A stretch of 64,000 nucleotides of DNA from Holacanthus passer (GCA_025331565.1 JAFREQ010000130.1:556001-620000); one strand, 5' to 3'; counted from the first letter of the stretch, positions 27,138 to 40,124 are shown. Numbers and translations: made by a program. Notes: a model not told the origin generated them from the letters alone.

Positions 27138-27192
27138 GCCTGTTTTGCATTTGTTTTCTGCAGCGTCCCAACTTTTTTGGAATCGGGGTTGT
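27138..27192 (-). mobile_element. Terminal inverted repeat of Tc1-type element
   Basis: Ends GCAGCGTCCCAACTTTTTTG then GAATCGGGGTTGT. Its reverse complement, ACAACCCCGATTCCAAAAAA then GTTGGGACGCTG, is closer to the family consensus than the ends of the 19947-20469 copy. The opposite end was not found; sequence to the left is not recognisably transposon. Confidence 0.75.
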
Positions 27193-28244
27193 GAGATGAG
27201 ATGAAGCTGTCGTCAGCGCCTCCTCCACCAGGTCGACTGTTGGTCAGCAGCAACACACCGACGCCTCACTTCCTGTCAGATAACACAAACCAAGTCTCCG
27301 TGACCTTCCGTCCTGCGTGTCGGACGGTGAAACCCCCTCCGGGTGATGGAGGGATGGAGCAGCGGAGGTGTAGTAACAGGATTACAGGAGGCAGGAGGCG
27401 GAGGTCTTTTGTCGTGAAGCGCCTGGTTGTCGCAGAGCGCTGGAGACCAGAACTGATTGATTCACGACCGAGCGGAGACTCTGAATGTCACCTTCCTCGA
27501 CGTCGGAGAGACTGAGAGGGAGAAGACATTTACATTTACACTGTGAAGACAACATTCATTCACACAATCTGCAAAACCTCTTCAGATTATGACACAAAAA
27601 CTGAAACTATGACAACCTTAAACTCTTCTGATGTTTTCCAGTCTGGATTTGTGCCTGTTCAGAAGAGTGAAGCTTTATTGATTGATTAATGAGGTCATAC
27701 TGTGACTCACATAAATAAATGGTTCAATGGAGCTCAGACACTTTGCCAGTTTTATTTCAGTTCCACATTATGAATAAATAGACTAAGTAGGATCCACCAG
27801 TTACTGTGATTCTGCAGCTCGTGATTTATGTCCAGTACCAGTGTCAATGTGAGGAGTCCTTCATGTACAGAGGTTCAGGTCTGTTACAGAAGTCCAATTA
27901 AAGTTTTATCAACCCTCACCATCGACTTTCCTCTGACTTTAAAAATACTGAACAGATGTGGAAAAGTAATAATTTTTAAAAAATCTATAAAAGCAGGCTC
28001 CACAATTTCCATTTGGGATAAATCATGTGCTCTTATATGGATCAATATATAAGTAGGTAAATATCCATGTCAGCTTCAGATCAGTTGACTATATTGATAT
28101 ATTGAAAATGAGAACAGTGAGAATATACTGTCAGAGTCCAATGTACAGGACCAAGCTCCGGGCTGTAAACAGAAAATATGAAAATGTACGTGCATCACAT
28201 CCTGTTAAACATGAAACTCCTGACCTTCAGTTATTCAAACTGAA

Positions 28245-28267
28245 ACACACACACACACACACACACA
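28245..28267. repeat. (CA)n microsatellite
   Basis: CA run of 23 bp. Confidence 0.95.
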
Positions 28268-28373
28268 GTACATATACTCTATATGTGCTGCATGTCATAT
28301 ATAGCATGCAACATAATTCAGGCTGATGGAAAAAGGCATTACTCTGCTGTGAGAAGCCTGCGTGTGTTTGATA

Positions 28374-28376
<3 letters not shown>

Positions 28377-28407
<31 letters not shown>
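28377..28407. repeat. (GT)n microsatellite
   Basis: GT run of 31 bp, 110 bp from a (CA)n run of opposite sense, so the two could pair in single strands. Confidence 0.95.
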
Positions 28408-28408
<1 letters not shown>

Positions 28409-28914
28409 ATCATGCTAATGTTACATGTAGGATGATAGTTTTAAGGGGAGCTGCTGCATTTTTCATGCCTCCTGCATCCATTACAGCTCCGAGCTCTGCG
28501 GGTCGTTCAGCGTCGACGAGCTGAGGGTCCTGAACGTGACGCGGTGAAAAGATGAGAAGAAGAGTTTCAGCTTTCAGCTTCAGTCCTCAAACTTCTTCAG
28601 TTCTGTGTTTTCAAGGACACAAACCTACTGTAGACTACACTGCTTGTTCGTGTTCATGCAGATGGTATGTGCGTGTATATGAATACATATACGACCACAC
28701 ATTTACATTTTAAAGGATGTTTGGTTGCTGATTTTTTCCAGGTAAAATTCATCAGGACACATTGAAGCCTGAGCTTGAGTCGATCAACAACCTGCCAGAA
28801 AAACAACATCTCACTTCACTTTTTCAGGCTGATGATGAATTTAAAAGTCACTCTGACCTTCAGGTTTTCTGAAACTTGATGATTCTTTCTTTGTTAAATT
28901 TGTAAATACTTTTT

Positions 28915-29072
28915 TAGCTTGTTTATATTCATTCATTTTTCACTATTTTACTTGCTTCTATGCTCTTTGCTGCTGTGCAATGTGAATTTCCCCACTGAGG
29001 GACGAATAAAGCTTTATCTTATCTTTGTCTTATCTTTATCTTATCTTTATCTTATCTTATCTTCTTGTCACA
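28915..29072 (+). mobile_element. 3' end of a (TTATC)n-tailed LINE
   Basis: T-rich 3' UTR-like sequence is followed by GCTGCTGTGCAATGTGAATT, TCCCCACTGAGGGACGAATAAAG and a microsatellite tail of TTATC units with some variants. The inverted pair TCCCC...GGGGA-like (CCCACTGAGGG) and AATAAAG form a short 3' hairpin and a poly(A)-like signal. The same block ends the U1 chimera at 45063-45118. No reverse transcriptase coding sequence is left. The exact LINE clade is uncertain. Confidence 0.75.
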
Positions 29073-29739
29073 TTTCTCTCCGACCTCTTTCAGTTTGTCA
29101 TGTTTTTATATGAACTCTCTGTGACTCTGTAAAACACAAAGATTATAATTACTTAAATATGAAATTAAATTTCTCCAAAGATACATGTCAACTGATCCTG
29201 GGAGCAGGGCAGGACGTGATGTCATGTTGACTAAATCTCGAGGGTCATTTAAATAAAGTGTCTGTCTTGAAGCGCAGTGGAGACGAGACAGAGACACAAC
29301 GTGAGGCACGAAAAGACGATAAAGCTTTAGAACGTAAAAACGTCTTTCACCAACATGTTGGACGGGAACACAGATTTCACAGAGGTCGGTGGGCGGGGCC
29401 AAGCGATCAGCCGTCGCCTCTCTGAGCCTTAACGAGAGCTGACAGGATGGAAATGGGCTTTTTAAAGGAGCTGGCAGAGTCTCCTCGTTCAGGTGTCCCA
29501 TAAACGATCGGAGGTTTCCAGCTGTGGAGAGGTCTCGTGTCAGGTGGAGCGAAACCATGAGACCTGAAACTTTCTCTCTCACTTTCTGTCCAGTTCATTC
29601 AAAGGGATTTTCTTAGAAGATTGTAAAGTACTTTTGTAGACTTACAAAAAAAAAAAAAATCAACTCAAATATTTCAGACTTTCCTTTAATGGTCCTGCTG
29701 AGCCGAACAATGGTGACATCATTTCATTATCGAAATCCA

Positions 29740-30125
29740 GAGGACGACATCTGCACAGCTACCCACCTAGGTTCCACGAATTTCTAATTACAGCAGCGAA
29801 AAATACAAAGTCGAGCTGAAGCTGATGGGAAAGTTATTAGATTAGATTAGATTAGATGATGGCGCTAGATAAAAAGTCTGATGATCTTCAGAGTTATTGC
29901 AAATTATCCTGAGGCCGACATAAATGTTGCACGATAATCCATCCAACAGCTGCTTATATATTTCACTTAAAACCTCAAATATGTTGGAGCTCGAGGAAAA
30001 ATGAAGGACCACCAAAGTCATTAGGATTCATCCTCTGGGGAACTTGAATGAATGTCTGTTCAAAATTTCACTGCAATCCATCCAAAAGTTACTGAGATAT
30101 TTAAGCTTGAGGTTGAACATTTGAT
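29740..30125 (+). repeat. Dispersed repeat with GATGATGGCGCTAGAT core
   Basis: Blocks ACAAAGTCGAGCTGAAGCTGA, GATGATGGCGCTAGAT, AAAGTCATTAGGATTCATCC and ACTGCAATCCATCCAAAAGT occur in the order seen in other copies (35318-35602 and 23826-24020). An (ATTAG)n stretch (29837-29860) sits inside it. Confidence 0.75.
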
Positions 30126-30311
30126 CTTATTCAGACTTGGTGTCGAAATGAAGTGCAGTTTCTTGTCCGCCCTCGTCTCAGATTTTCAGAATAAGAGTCT
30201 TCATTTTGTTTTTGTCCGACTGAGCTGAGCGGCTCTGAGCTTTTCTAAACACTGTTCCAGATTCCCACACTGGTCTTTACTGCTGAGAAACACTGCTGGA
30301 ATATCAAATGT

Positions 30312-30312
<1 letters not shown>

Positions 30313-30350
<38 letters not shown>
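30313..30350. repeat. (CA)n microsatellite
   Basis: CA run of 38 bp. Confidence 0.97.
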
Positions 30351-30352
<2 letters not shown>

Positions 30353-31560
30353 GTCACATTTTAATGGCATCATGTCAGTGAAGCTGGCAGGGCTTAATAG
30401 AGCTGGGCCGAGCTTTGCCAAGTCTGGTTTTAACATTCACAGACTGGTTCACAGACACAGAGAGAGAGTTTACATCAGGACTGTGAGGCTCCAGATGAAA
30501 ACAGCTCCGGCGAGAAACAGCAGCTCTGCCAGAAACCGTCTTCTTTAAATCGAGGTATAAAGAACAGTCTTTATTTATTACAGCCCAAACTGAAGGAAAA
30601 GATGATTCTGTTCTTTACAACTTGGCTTTTAATGTTGTGCTTCTGTCCATTATTATCTAACAAACACTGTTAAAGGCGTCACACCAGCTTTTAAAAAGGT
30701 TCTTGGAAAGATAAATTAAAGAGTGAAATAGATTCATGCAAATCTTTTGTGTTGAGTTCAACTTTGACGTGTGAATTTGTGCCGTTGAACAAACAGTACT
30801 GACGCTGCTGATGCTGGTTAGTGATGAAGATAAAGCCTGGATCTTTTCAGAGTTCAGTTTATTCAGAGAGGGAGATAAAAAAAAAAAAAGCGGGATCTCC
30901 ATGAAAATAAAACCAGCTGCTCCGAATCCAACACAAATGGAATAAATAAAAGGTGAATGGAAGTGTTTGCTGAGATTACTGACAACTTTAAGTTTAAGTG
31001 GGTTTAACTGTGAAAAACAACAAGCGTCATCTATGATCATTAACTTGACGTAAATAGAGTCAACACAAATACACACAACATTATCATTAACATTATCACA
31101 ATAAATGGACCAAAGAGCGACGGCCACATCTTCCACAGGAGAATTGTGCAAAAAGACAAAAGGTGAAGAGGATGAGAGGAATTTATAGAATTTATAATTC
31201 ATAGTTTTGATGTCATAGAAGAAGAAATGAAGAACGTGGCTTTTAACTTAAAGATGCAAACTGCTCCACGACAGAGACGTGGAAGATGATTATGAGACAG
31301 AACTGGCTTGAACATGTTCATCTTTTGAATAAACTGTGTGATCAAGATCTGTTATGGCTGAGCAGCATTTTCCCAGCAGGCCGCTGTGGCGGCGCTTGGT
31401 TTGTGGTGTGATCAGACTTTAATAGCTAAGAAGTGGGAAAACGACGACACGGCTAAAAACCGAGTCTGACAGGTCAAGAAACACGAGCGGTCGACGATCA
31501 GAAAAGTGAAACTCACAGTTATTTTCATTATCAGTTAATCTGCTCAGCGTTTTCTCAGTG

Positions 31561-31570
31561 AAACACACAC

Positions 31571-31610
<40 letters not shown>
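31561..31610. repeat. (CA)n microsatellite
   Basis: CA run of about 50 bp with one interruption (ACAACA) near its left end. Confidence 0.97.
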
Positions 31611-31612
<2 letters not shown>

Positions 31613-31721
31613 GAGTCCCGGCAGCAGAGGTGTAATAAAAGGTGTTAATGTATTCAGGTTGTTAGTGATGTTAAATGGAGCCTGACAAGTGGCTGACATC
31701 AGCTCAACTCCCTGCAGCCAC

Positions 31722-31746
31722 GGGGGGGGGGTGAGGGCAAGGGGGG
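31722..31746. other. G-run cluster (possible G-quadruplex)
   Basis: Runs of 10, 3 and 6 guanines within 25 bp on the plus strand. The longest run could supply two G-tracts, so a four-tract quadruplex is possible. It lies in intergenic DNA, so no function is implied. Confidence 0.5.
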
Positions 31747-32229
31747 CGATCACAGGAAGTGTTTCTGATTTTACTGTTAAATTTCAGCATTGCATCAATC
31801 AAAATACTGTGATTACAACAGTATATTGACTTGTGTATCTGGCACTAAATGACAGACTGTTACTGATAAATCAAAGCTTCAATTAAATGTTGATCTATAA
31901 AACATTAGAAAATATAAAAAAAGTCTCCGTCTCAGTTCTCAGTTGACTCCATGCGATGTCTTCAGTTTGCAATGACATAAAAAAAGAGAAAAGCAGTAAA
32001 TCCTCACATTGAAGAAGCTGCAGTCAGAGAACAGAAGGAAGTTCTGCTTCACAAATGACTGGAACAATGAATTAATCATCAAATTTGTTGCTGATTAATT
32101 TTCTGTGGATCAACTGACTGATTAATCAGCCAATTGTTATTAATTATCTCTCACTGGTTTTTGAATGAAAAAGTATCACTCATTTTAAATGTTGACCTTC
32201 CTCATGGACTTCATATGTACCATAATGTG

Positions 32230-32254
32230 CTCATCATCATCATCATCATCATCA
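32230..32254. repeat. (ATC)n microsatellite
   Basis: About eight ATC triplets. Confidence 0.95.
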
Positions 32255-32524
32255 GGACTCAGAACTTCACCTGTTTCCATCTTCTTGATGAAAGAAGTGG
32301 CTCAAGTTCTGGTAAAATGGTTTGGTTTGGGTTTAACTGTGGATTTTATGGGCAACAAGACTGAAAACAACATCAATGGAAAAATGTGTTCGGACCCAAG
32401 TTTGCACAAATTGATTCAAAGATCCATCTATGAAGGTTGAAAATGTTCAGACTTTATGACTGAGATGGTGGGAAACAAGTGAAAGAAGCAGTTTGTGGTG
32501 AGTTCAGGGTTCAGTCAGAGGCTG

Positions 32525-32525
<1 letters not shown>

Positions 32526-32559
<34 letters not shown>
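32526..32559. repeat. (CA)n microsatellite
   Basis: CA run of 34 bp. Confidence 0.97.
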
Positions 32560-32561
<2 letters not shown>

Positions 32562-35317
32562 ACACGGTCAGCAGTGTGTGAACAACTGTCTGTGGTCCAG
32601 AACAGAAACTGAATGGCGGCTGATACAGGTCACACCTGAACCTGCTGAGACCAGTCTGCTCTTCTTCTCTCCTTTCCACCACTGATCACTGGTTTCACTT
32701 CATTTAGGTTAAGAAATAGAAATGAAACCAAAACACTTCAGGGATGAACTATATAACATAGTGAGTATGTACCTGCCTGCTAGTTGTGTGTCGACCAATC
32801 AGTGACACATGATTTCTTCCTTTCTGTTGTAAAATCACATCCATATGCTGTAAATGATAGTTTACACCCCAGCGGACTCTCGGGATCCTGATCTGGCTCT
32901 CGAGGCCTCGCGTGGTCTGGATGAAGGACTGTGCCTGTTTGTGAGTTTGCAGGAGCAGGAAGTCAGAACATGTGATTCATTTGACAGAATTCATAACAAA
33001 GTGTCGACAGCATCTTTCAGCCGCGGCTCTAAATCGACTTCAAAGCCGCGGCGACGACGTCCCGTCGGCTCTCGGCCGCTTTAATAAACAGGTAAAGCAG
33101 AGGAGGAGACTGGTGGTGATTTCCTGCTCTGTGTGTGGAAGTGGGCTAATAGAAGTGCTGAGGGGAAGAAGTAGGCCAGGATTTAAAGTTAATAAATAAA
33201 AGAGGATAATGTAAGAGCAGTGAAGCCTCATGGAGCTCAGCCTACATTCGCTCAGTATTTTTAGTCCATCTGCATCAGAAAAGCGACACATTCGCTCGGC
33301 GAATTCAGCAGGAAAATGTCTGAAAGCGTCTGAAGGCTTGTGCTTGAAAAGGAGACGAGTGAGCGAGTCCAGAGGAAGCAGCTGCGGATATAAATCACCT
33401 GAATGTACATGAGCGTGTTTATCTGTACGTCCACAGTAAATCACCTCCACGCTGTAGAAAACCTGTTTATCTCCCCTGCCATCGTCGGCCTTATCTGAAG
33501 GTCAGGACGTGGTCGTATTGTTTAGTTATCAAACACATATGATTAATTATCTCTGAGGATATCAAACCACTTTTTATGACATTATCTCAAAACATTATCT
33601 CAAGGTTAAATCTTAATTATCTTTTTGCAACCACGTTAGTTTTTCAGTCATTTCATGGCTTTATAGTTCTTCAGTAACCATCATGTGTGTTTTGGGCTTT
33701 TTTCAGACTAGAGTTTAAAATGGCTGTGTTTCATATATATAATTATCACCTCATCAAAAAAATGTCTTCTTTCACAAATTTAACTATTTAATCTAAAAAA
33801 TGTACAGTTTTTTTATTTTGGCACTTTTCTAACTCCCTTTACTGTTTATACTTTTACCGCCGCTTCAGAACAACTCAAACATTCTTCAAATAATATAACA
33901 ATAAGTTTGAATATAATTGAAAATGTGTAGTTATTTGAGCCTGAGGTAATACTGTGATTACTGCTGCCTTCATGAAGTTGTGAGGTTGTATTTGGTGTAA
34001 AACTGGTTTCTGGGACAAAAACTGGACGTGGCCTTGTTCCTGTTTCAAAAATGGTAAATTATGAAATTGTGAAATCTTCCTTTTAACTGAGTCCTGATCA
34101 CCACATCACTGTGTCGGTCTCACCAACACAGTCAAGTCGCCTGAAGATGCTTCCATGACACTGAGAAAACAGCTTCAGGCCTGTTTCCTCATCTCGACTT
34201 CAACAGTTCTTTAATCTGTCGTAGCAGAAATCCTTGGAGACGACAGACAGACGAACTTGTGTTTTCTGTTTAATGAAAAACATGGTTCATCATGGCAGAG
34301 CATCAAAACAGAGACGGTGAGTTAATCTCGTCCGGCCGATGGAGTCTGACATGAATAAGGCAATGAGCTACAGACACACTACATTCTGGGGTTTGGTGTG
34401 TGTGACCTACAAGAACCGAAGGAAAACTCACTTTCTCATATGAAACATTTATAAGTTGTAACTAAGGACTTTATTGATTCATGTTGATGAATTATTTACT
34501 ACATCTTACAAAAATCCCTTTGGCTGCTGTTTGTCCTCGTCCAACATGACACTTGGTTTGTCTTTTTATCTCTTTAATTCAGGTCTGGGATCATCTGGAA
34601 AAGATTTGTTCATTAACGACTTATTAACATTTACAACCTCAGACTTGATGGGTTTTTGTAAGAAACCTTATTTAATGACTCAACGACAGACACAACCAGC
34701 CGAAGGGATTTTTCACTTCCAAGCAAATCAGTTTCCATCTCAACAGTTTATAACTCATCTATAAAAGCATTAGTAAATGACTCATTAACAATGAATAAAA
34801 CCATTAGTTACAACTCATAAATGCTTTATAAATGTGACTTAATAAACGTCGTCCTCCGTGAACGAGCTTCGACCTGCAGCGGTGTTCAAACCCGTGCAGC
34901 CGGCTTCACTTCGTGATCAGCAAACAGAGTTAAATAAGGTTTTCTACAAAGATACAACATATAAAAACTGTTCAATATAGAACTTTTGAAAATACATTTA
35001 ATGCTTCTTTCCCCCAAACGGACACGACGGCTTGGCTTCGAGCGTGAAATGGTTTGCTTGATGTTCCATTAAAACCTACCATGACTGCGTGTCGACTGGA
35101 AAATGTCAAATCTGATTTAATGGAATGTCGTCTGGAGAAGAAATCATCCACAATTCTGCAGGTTTTATGATAAAAAGTGGAAACTTTGCACACTGATACC
35201 AAACATCTTGGAGAATATTTTAAAGTTGGACGTAGTGGAAATACGATCTTTCCACTGGGGGGCGCTGTACTGAGACAGCCTGCTGTTACGTGACACCAAC
35301 TCATGGGAGAGAGAGCT
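32560..35317. other. Intergenic stretch without a supported gene
   Basis: No exon or RNA gene is recognised. A mildly CpG-rich patch occurs near 33000-33070. The stretch lies downstream of the predicted tafa5 poly(A) site. Confidence 0.55.
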
Positions 35318-35602
35318 AAATGCTAATTACATTTACAATGCTAATGTGTTGATGAATCATTGTTCACCTCCTTAGTTCAGTGTGTTACCACATGAACGTT
35401 TGCTAATATGAACGATGGAAATGTTACAAGTTTTGCAGGTTTTTATTCTTAAGTATTGGACACATTTAATTTTGACCTGATGATGGCGCTAAATGGAAAA
35501 TGAATCACCCAAGTTATTATGGTTCATCCTGAGGGGGAATGAATGTCCAAACCAAATTTCATTCCATCAAATCATATTTTTCAGTCTGGACTGACTAACA
35601 AT
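35318..35602 (+). repeat. Dispersed repeat with GATGATGGCGCTAAAT core
   Basis: Runs from AATGCTAATTACATTTACAA through GAAATGTTACAAGTTTTGCAG, CCTGATGATGGCGCTAAATG and AAGTTATTATGGTTCATCCTG to TTTTTCAGTCTGGACTGAC, the usual block order of the family. Diverged but the most complete copy here. Confidence 0.8.
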
Positions 35603-35779
35603 ATCCGATAATATCTGTTATTAATATTTTGATAAATTCAATCATCAGGATGTTGTTTCATTCATCTTCACCATCAGCAAAAGTCTACAAATAAAACTGA
35701 CTTGACTCAGTGTGAAGGCAACAAATAGTGAAACTGCAAAACAGAACAAGATTCATGTTTTAAATAAAATCAAAATGGA

Positions 35780-36542
35780 CTGAAAGAGGCTCAAAATAGA
35801 GTTTTATTATCATTTTTTGTCTGAGTTGATTTAGTGTCTGTGTTGAATCTTCATATATGTGCGACTGTATGAATGAGTGATTGTTACATTCACCTGGTTC
35901 CCGTGTTGAATTTGTTCTCGCCCTGGTTGATTGACAGTTTTCCCAGAATGCCTCGAATCTTTGAAATACGTCTTCAGGTGTTTGCTAAAAGTGCACAAAG
36001 TCGAATGTTCTCATCATAGAAACGCCTCATATGATTTTTCACCTTCTCCAGCCGACGGACGTCCCGACAGCTTCATCTCTCATACAGATACTGTACATGT
36101 TTTTATCATTAACTCATACACAATTTTACTTTGCTCAGTTAAGTCACTTACTGTATAATATCACAATGTGTTCATTTCTTTACATGGACGTGGTGGCGTG
36201 TGTGTCGGGGCCTTCTGAAAGTCTCCGCCCCCTAAAAACGTCTCATCGTTGGCTCTGTTCATCTTTGGTCTGTAAAAACGAAACAGAGTTTTGTGCCGAA
36301 GAAATAAAATCGATCCAGCAGGTTTTTCTTTTAAATCTCCTGGAAAATAAAGTCACTTCCTTCCCATAAAGAACTTCAGACTAGTTTCCTCAGGTCACCC
36401 GAGCGGGAAGCAGGAAGTGCTGACGCCTCGCTCCGCGGCTCTGATGGCGGCTGGCGGTCGGTCATCAGCAGCTTGGTGATGATGGGCGATGGACGATGGG
36501 AACCAGTCTTTCTCTGGGGAGCGTCTGTCCTCGCCGCCGCTG
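35780..36542 (-). other. tafa5: tafa5 3' untranslated region (predicted)
   Basis: Minus-strand sequence from the stop codon at 36545-36543 down to about 20 bases past the first AATAAA met on that strand (35808-35803). The length of about 760 nt and the lack of any earlier canonical signal make this the simplest 3' end. Transcript data would be needed to fix the cleavage site; an end further left is possible. Confidence 0.45.
35803..35808 (-). terminator. tafa5: Candidate poly(A) signal AATAAA for tafa5
   Basis: The plus strand reads TTTATT, so the minus strand reads AATAAA. It is the first canonical hexamer after the tafa5 stop codon in the direction of transcription. Cleavage would be expected 10-30 nt further left. 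Confidence 0.45.
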
Positions 36543-36551
36543 TCAGGAGAC
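36543..36551 (-). CDS. tafa5: tafa5 last coding exon (Val-Ser-stop)
   Basis: On the minus strand the intron ends TTTACTTCTGTCCTCCAG and is followed at once by GTC TCC TGA, that is Val-Ser-stop. Known TAFA5 proteins end in ...KTTTVS, and the third exon (43957-44084) ends in the codons for KTTT in phase 0, so this tiny coding part joins it exactly. The exon continues as 3' UTR. The acceptor has a good pyrimidine tract and no competing AG nearby. The call rests on the combination of acceptor, phase, residues and stop, as nine coding bases alone would prove nothing. Distance from exon 3 gives a 7405-bp intron. Confidence 0.85.
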   Translation of the reverse strand, partial: VS

Positions 36552-36639
36552 CTGGAGGACAGAAGTAAACGTGAGCTGGTCTGAGCGGAGGAGAGGCCGT
36601 CGACATGTATGAAATACACTCCTGCACTCAAAATGAATA

Positions 36640-36960
36640 GTACTAACACAAAAGTATTAGCATCAATTATACCTTAATCAGAAAAAGTAAAAGTACTCAT
36701 TATGCAGAATGGCCCATTTCTATTACTCATTATATCATTGTATTATAATTATTGATGCATCGTTTTAATGTTGATGCTGATTTAAATGACTTTTGAACTG
36801 TTGGCGAGTTTGTGAATTTCTCTCTGGGATCTTTTCTCATTTTAACCTGTAATAATGCATCATCATTGATTTCATGATTCAGTTTTGTATCTGAATATTT
36901 GCATCTGCAAAGTAACTAAAGTTTAAATCAAATTAACGTAGTGTAGAGAAACAGTCTTTT
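36640..36960 (-). mobile_element. Internal fragment of hAT-like AAGTAC element
   Basis: Contains AAAAGTAAAAGTACTCATTA, TGCAGAATGGCCCATTTC, ATTATTGATGCATCG and CATCTGCAAAGTAACTAAAG in the order of the fish AAGTAC element, reverse orientation to the copy at 57333. Both termini are lost. It lies about 90 bp upstream, in transcript sense, of the last tafa5 exon. Confidence 0.75.
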
Positions 36961-38451
36961 TCAAGTAATTCATCTTATATAGCAAATAATTATATGATCT
37001 ACTCTATTACATGTATGTAATAAAATACATATAACAAATAATACACACTTTATAAATTATTACAAAACCAGCATGTCCATCTATGAATATACAGAACAAC
37101 TGATTCAGTTGGAGCCAGTTGATGTTGATGATATTTAAGGATCGTTATATTCATTACTATCTATTACTCTCAGTACACACAGGAATAAAACTTGTTCCTT
37201 CAGTGCCACAACATGCACAATTCAAACGAACAAGGGCTTCAGGTCAGTGCAGCCAAAGAGGATGAGCACATTTTACAGGCACCAACATCAGACCCACGGC
37301 TGCAAAGGAAGAGAGAAGAAAATAAATGAAATACTGTCAGTACAGTTCCAGTTGTGCTCATTAGATCAAGTGCAGCATCAGTTCACTCTGTAACTTAAAT
37401 GAAATATATAATAAAGCACATATTAAAAGTACAGACATGAAGTTATTGATTAGGCTCAGACTCGGCCTCATGTTTTCCTTCCAGCCGCTGCCGGCGAGCG
37501 CCTCGACTCCGCTGAGCTTCATTAGAGAAAAACGAGCCTCACGCCGACCACAGAATTAAAAACCACACAGTCCTTCATCCAATTAAAGCGGCCGAGCTGG
37601 AAGTGAAAGTGAACGGAGTCAGCGACAGGACGGGAATTCAAACAACAGCACGCCTCTGCACGTTGGAGACGCAGAGGGGGAGGACGAGAGAACGAGGAGC
37701 CGAAACATCGACTCCACACAAACATTCAGAGAAACAGCATGAAAGTACGACTGACTGCAAAGCTGAAGAAGAGCTGCTCGCACACTTTTCTAAACAAGTG
37801 GAAAACATGAAAGTCGAGTTTCACCATAAAGCTCAAGACAAACAATAAAAGATGTCGACCGCAGCCGCAGTCAGCAGAACCGACTGAGCTGATCACAGAC
37901 GTGACCTTCGTCTGCTCGCTTCTGGATCCGCCTCATCGTTCGGATACAACAAAACAACGCACATGTTTTTCTCACATCAGCTTTTGCTTCTTTACTTTCG
38001 CAGATTCGACTATGATCAAAATTTTTACAATAACAATCCATCGAATGACATGAAACGTGAAAACAATGCGACGATGTTAAAGGCGTCTCTCATATGAACT
38101 TACAGTGAACCATCACCTGAATCTGCAGCTTCTCTCGGTTTCACACAGCTTTCAAGTTTCACTTCACTCTTCAGCTTCACTGCTTTGTTGCACTCGCTCT
38201 TATAACATTGTTTTCGGTTGCATCAGGCCAAAGCTTGTAAAAAAATGGATGCCTATGGAACCAGTAGACACTCAAGACTTGAGCCAAGGAAGCTGGATGT
38301 TTGACAGAACTTCACACTGAACCAAATACATGAAAAAGGGAATTTATTAGTTGTTATAAAACAGTCAACAAACGACTGTATCTGAGCTACAGTATATCTT
38401 AACCTAATCTAACCTAGTCATGATAACACTGGGGAGGAAGGGGGAGGGGTC

Positions 38452-38500
38452 GAGGGATGAACGGATGAGGGATGGAAGGATGGAAGGATGGAAGGGTGAG
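38452..38500. repeat. GGATGGAA-type tandem repeat
   Basis: Purine-rich array with three close copies of GGATGGAA after two looser ones; about 49 bp. Confidence 0.85.
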
Positions 38501-39980
38501 AGTGAGGGCGAGGAAACAGATGTGGTGTGTTTAAGTACCTCTTGTACGGAAACGTTTGAGACAAGGTCTTTGCTCTTGAATCGAGTTATAAAACTTCAAT
38601 CGAGCTCTAACTGATTCAACAATGCTAATTTTGCAACTGCTTCACACGTCGCCAGCAAATATATAAAGATGCTGAATTTGCTCGAATCAGAAAACTGTGT
38701 TGTTTTTTTTTTATGAAGAGCTAAAGGATACTTTCATTTGACGACATGCAGAGTCTGCACGTCATGGAGCGTGGACATGTCCTCGTGAAGAGACTCATGA
38801 AGCTCTGGGGACGAGCAGGGACACTTCATTTGTGTCTCCTCTGTGGAAGCAGAGCTCTCTGTAATTGCTTTCAGGTGAAGACGCACGAGAAGAAGAAGCG
38901 GCGGCGGCGGCGGCACCTCTGAGCCGCTCACCCCTGAATTATTCATGTTCATCCTGTTCGACTGCAGCTGGAATCCTAAAAGAGCCGGAGGAGTCAGACA
39001 AGGACGAGCTGGATTACAGCGGGAATCGTACATCACTCTGAAACAGCATCGACATTCAGACCGTCCCTAAACGCTCCACTCGCGGACGATTAAACGTGGA
39101 GGTGAAGGTGTGTTTGGAACATTTCAGACGTGTTGCTCAAACTCTTGAACACGTGAAGTGTCTTTTTAGGAAAAGGAGACAACAGACAGGTTTGATGCTC
39201 GGAGACTCTCAGACCAAAGCGAACTGAGTTTTGTCGAGCTTTTGATTCTCGCTATCCCAAATTATCCAGCGTGTCGTCACCTGTTCCCTTTTTTAATGTC
39301 ATAAATCATAATGCTGCTTCATGTTTAGACGCTAAACTCAAACTGTTCGGTCTTATAGTTTCTGGATTCTCCTAAAAGCGTTTTCTTTTCCCTCAGAATG
39401 ATCTTAGTGTGAGCACAGACACCTGCAGCAGGAAGCTCATTATGGAATTAACATTAATTATCTACAGCTGATAAAATCTGCTGCCGTTTATCATTTTAAC
39501 CGAAGAAGTGACTTTGTCAGCGCCGTCTGAAAATGAGAAGCTGAAACCTGAATTATTTCTACAGCTTAATGAATTTGGACGTTTGCCACCCGGGAGCCTG
39601 TGTTTCATGACCTCACCCGACCGACTCAGGACATCCTTGGTTTGAAGGGAAGCGAGAGGAAAACAGACTGTGCAACATGAACGCCGTCGAACCACCGCTG
39701 AATATTTACAGGGAGGTTTCAGTCAAACTGACCCGAGAGTTTCTATCTGAGCAGAAAACACGGAGGAAACAGCAGCTGTAATCATTTCTTCTTCTAAAAA
39801 AGAAATGTACAGGATATTCAGTCTGTGAATTTGCATCATGCCGCGTTCACGTTCACCTTCTCTTCAAGGAGAATTGGATTTCTGTCTGATTGAGCAGACT
39901 GTGATTTGTTCCTCCGTCGTTTTCTCCCTGTGTCACTGAAACAAATTCAAAGAACCTGGTTTCAAGGTTTCAACACACAA

Positions 39981-40020
39981 ACGTGCAGAAACATGCAGAA
40001 ACATGCAGAAACATGCAGAC
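39981..40020. repeat. 10-bp ACATGCAGAA tandem
   Basis: Four head-to-tail copies, the first with one mismatch (ACGTGCAGAA). Confidence 0.9.
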
Positions 40021-40123
40021 AGGTAAAGTCACACACTTTTTTCAAGGACAGTCGTGTTGTGGTAAAAACAGGGATGCACTGATACCAGTTTTTTTCAGAC
40101 CATGGAGAAGTGCTTACATTTGG

Positions 40124-40124
<1 letters not shown>

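Noticed and set aside
29106..29582. 158-codon open frame on the minus strand
   Set aside because: No recognisable domain and no splice pair; bounded by repeats.
30657..31202. 181-codon open frame on the minus strand
   Set aside because: Low-complexity Ser/Phe/Leu composition in AT-rich DNA, no homology recognised.
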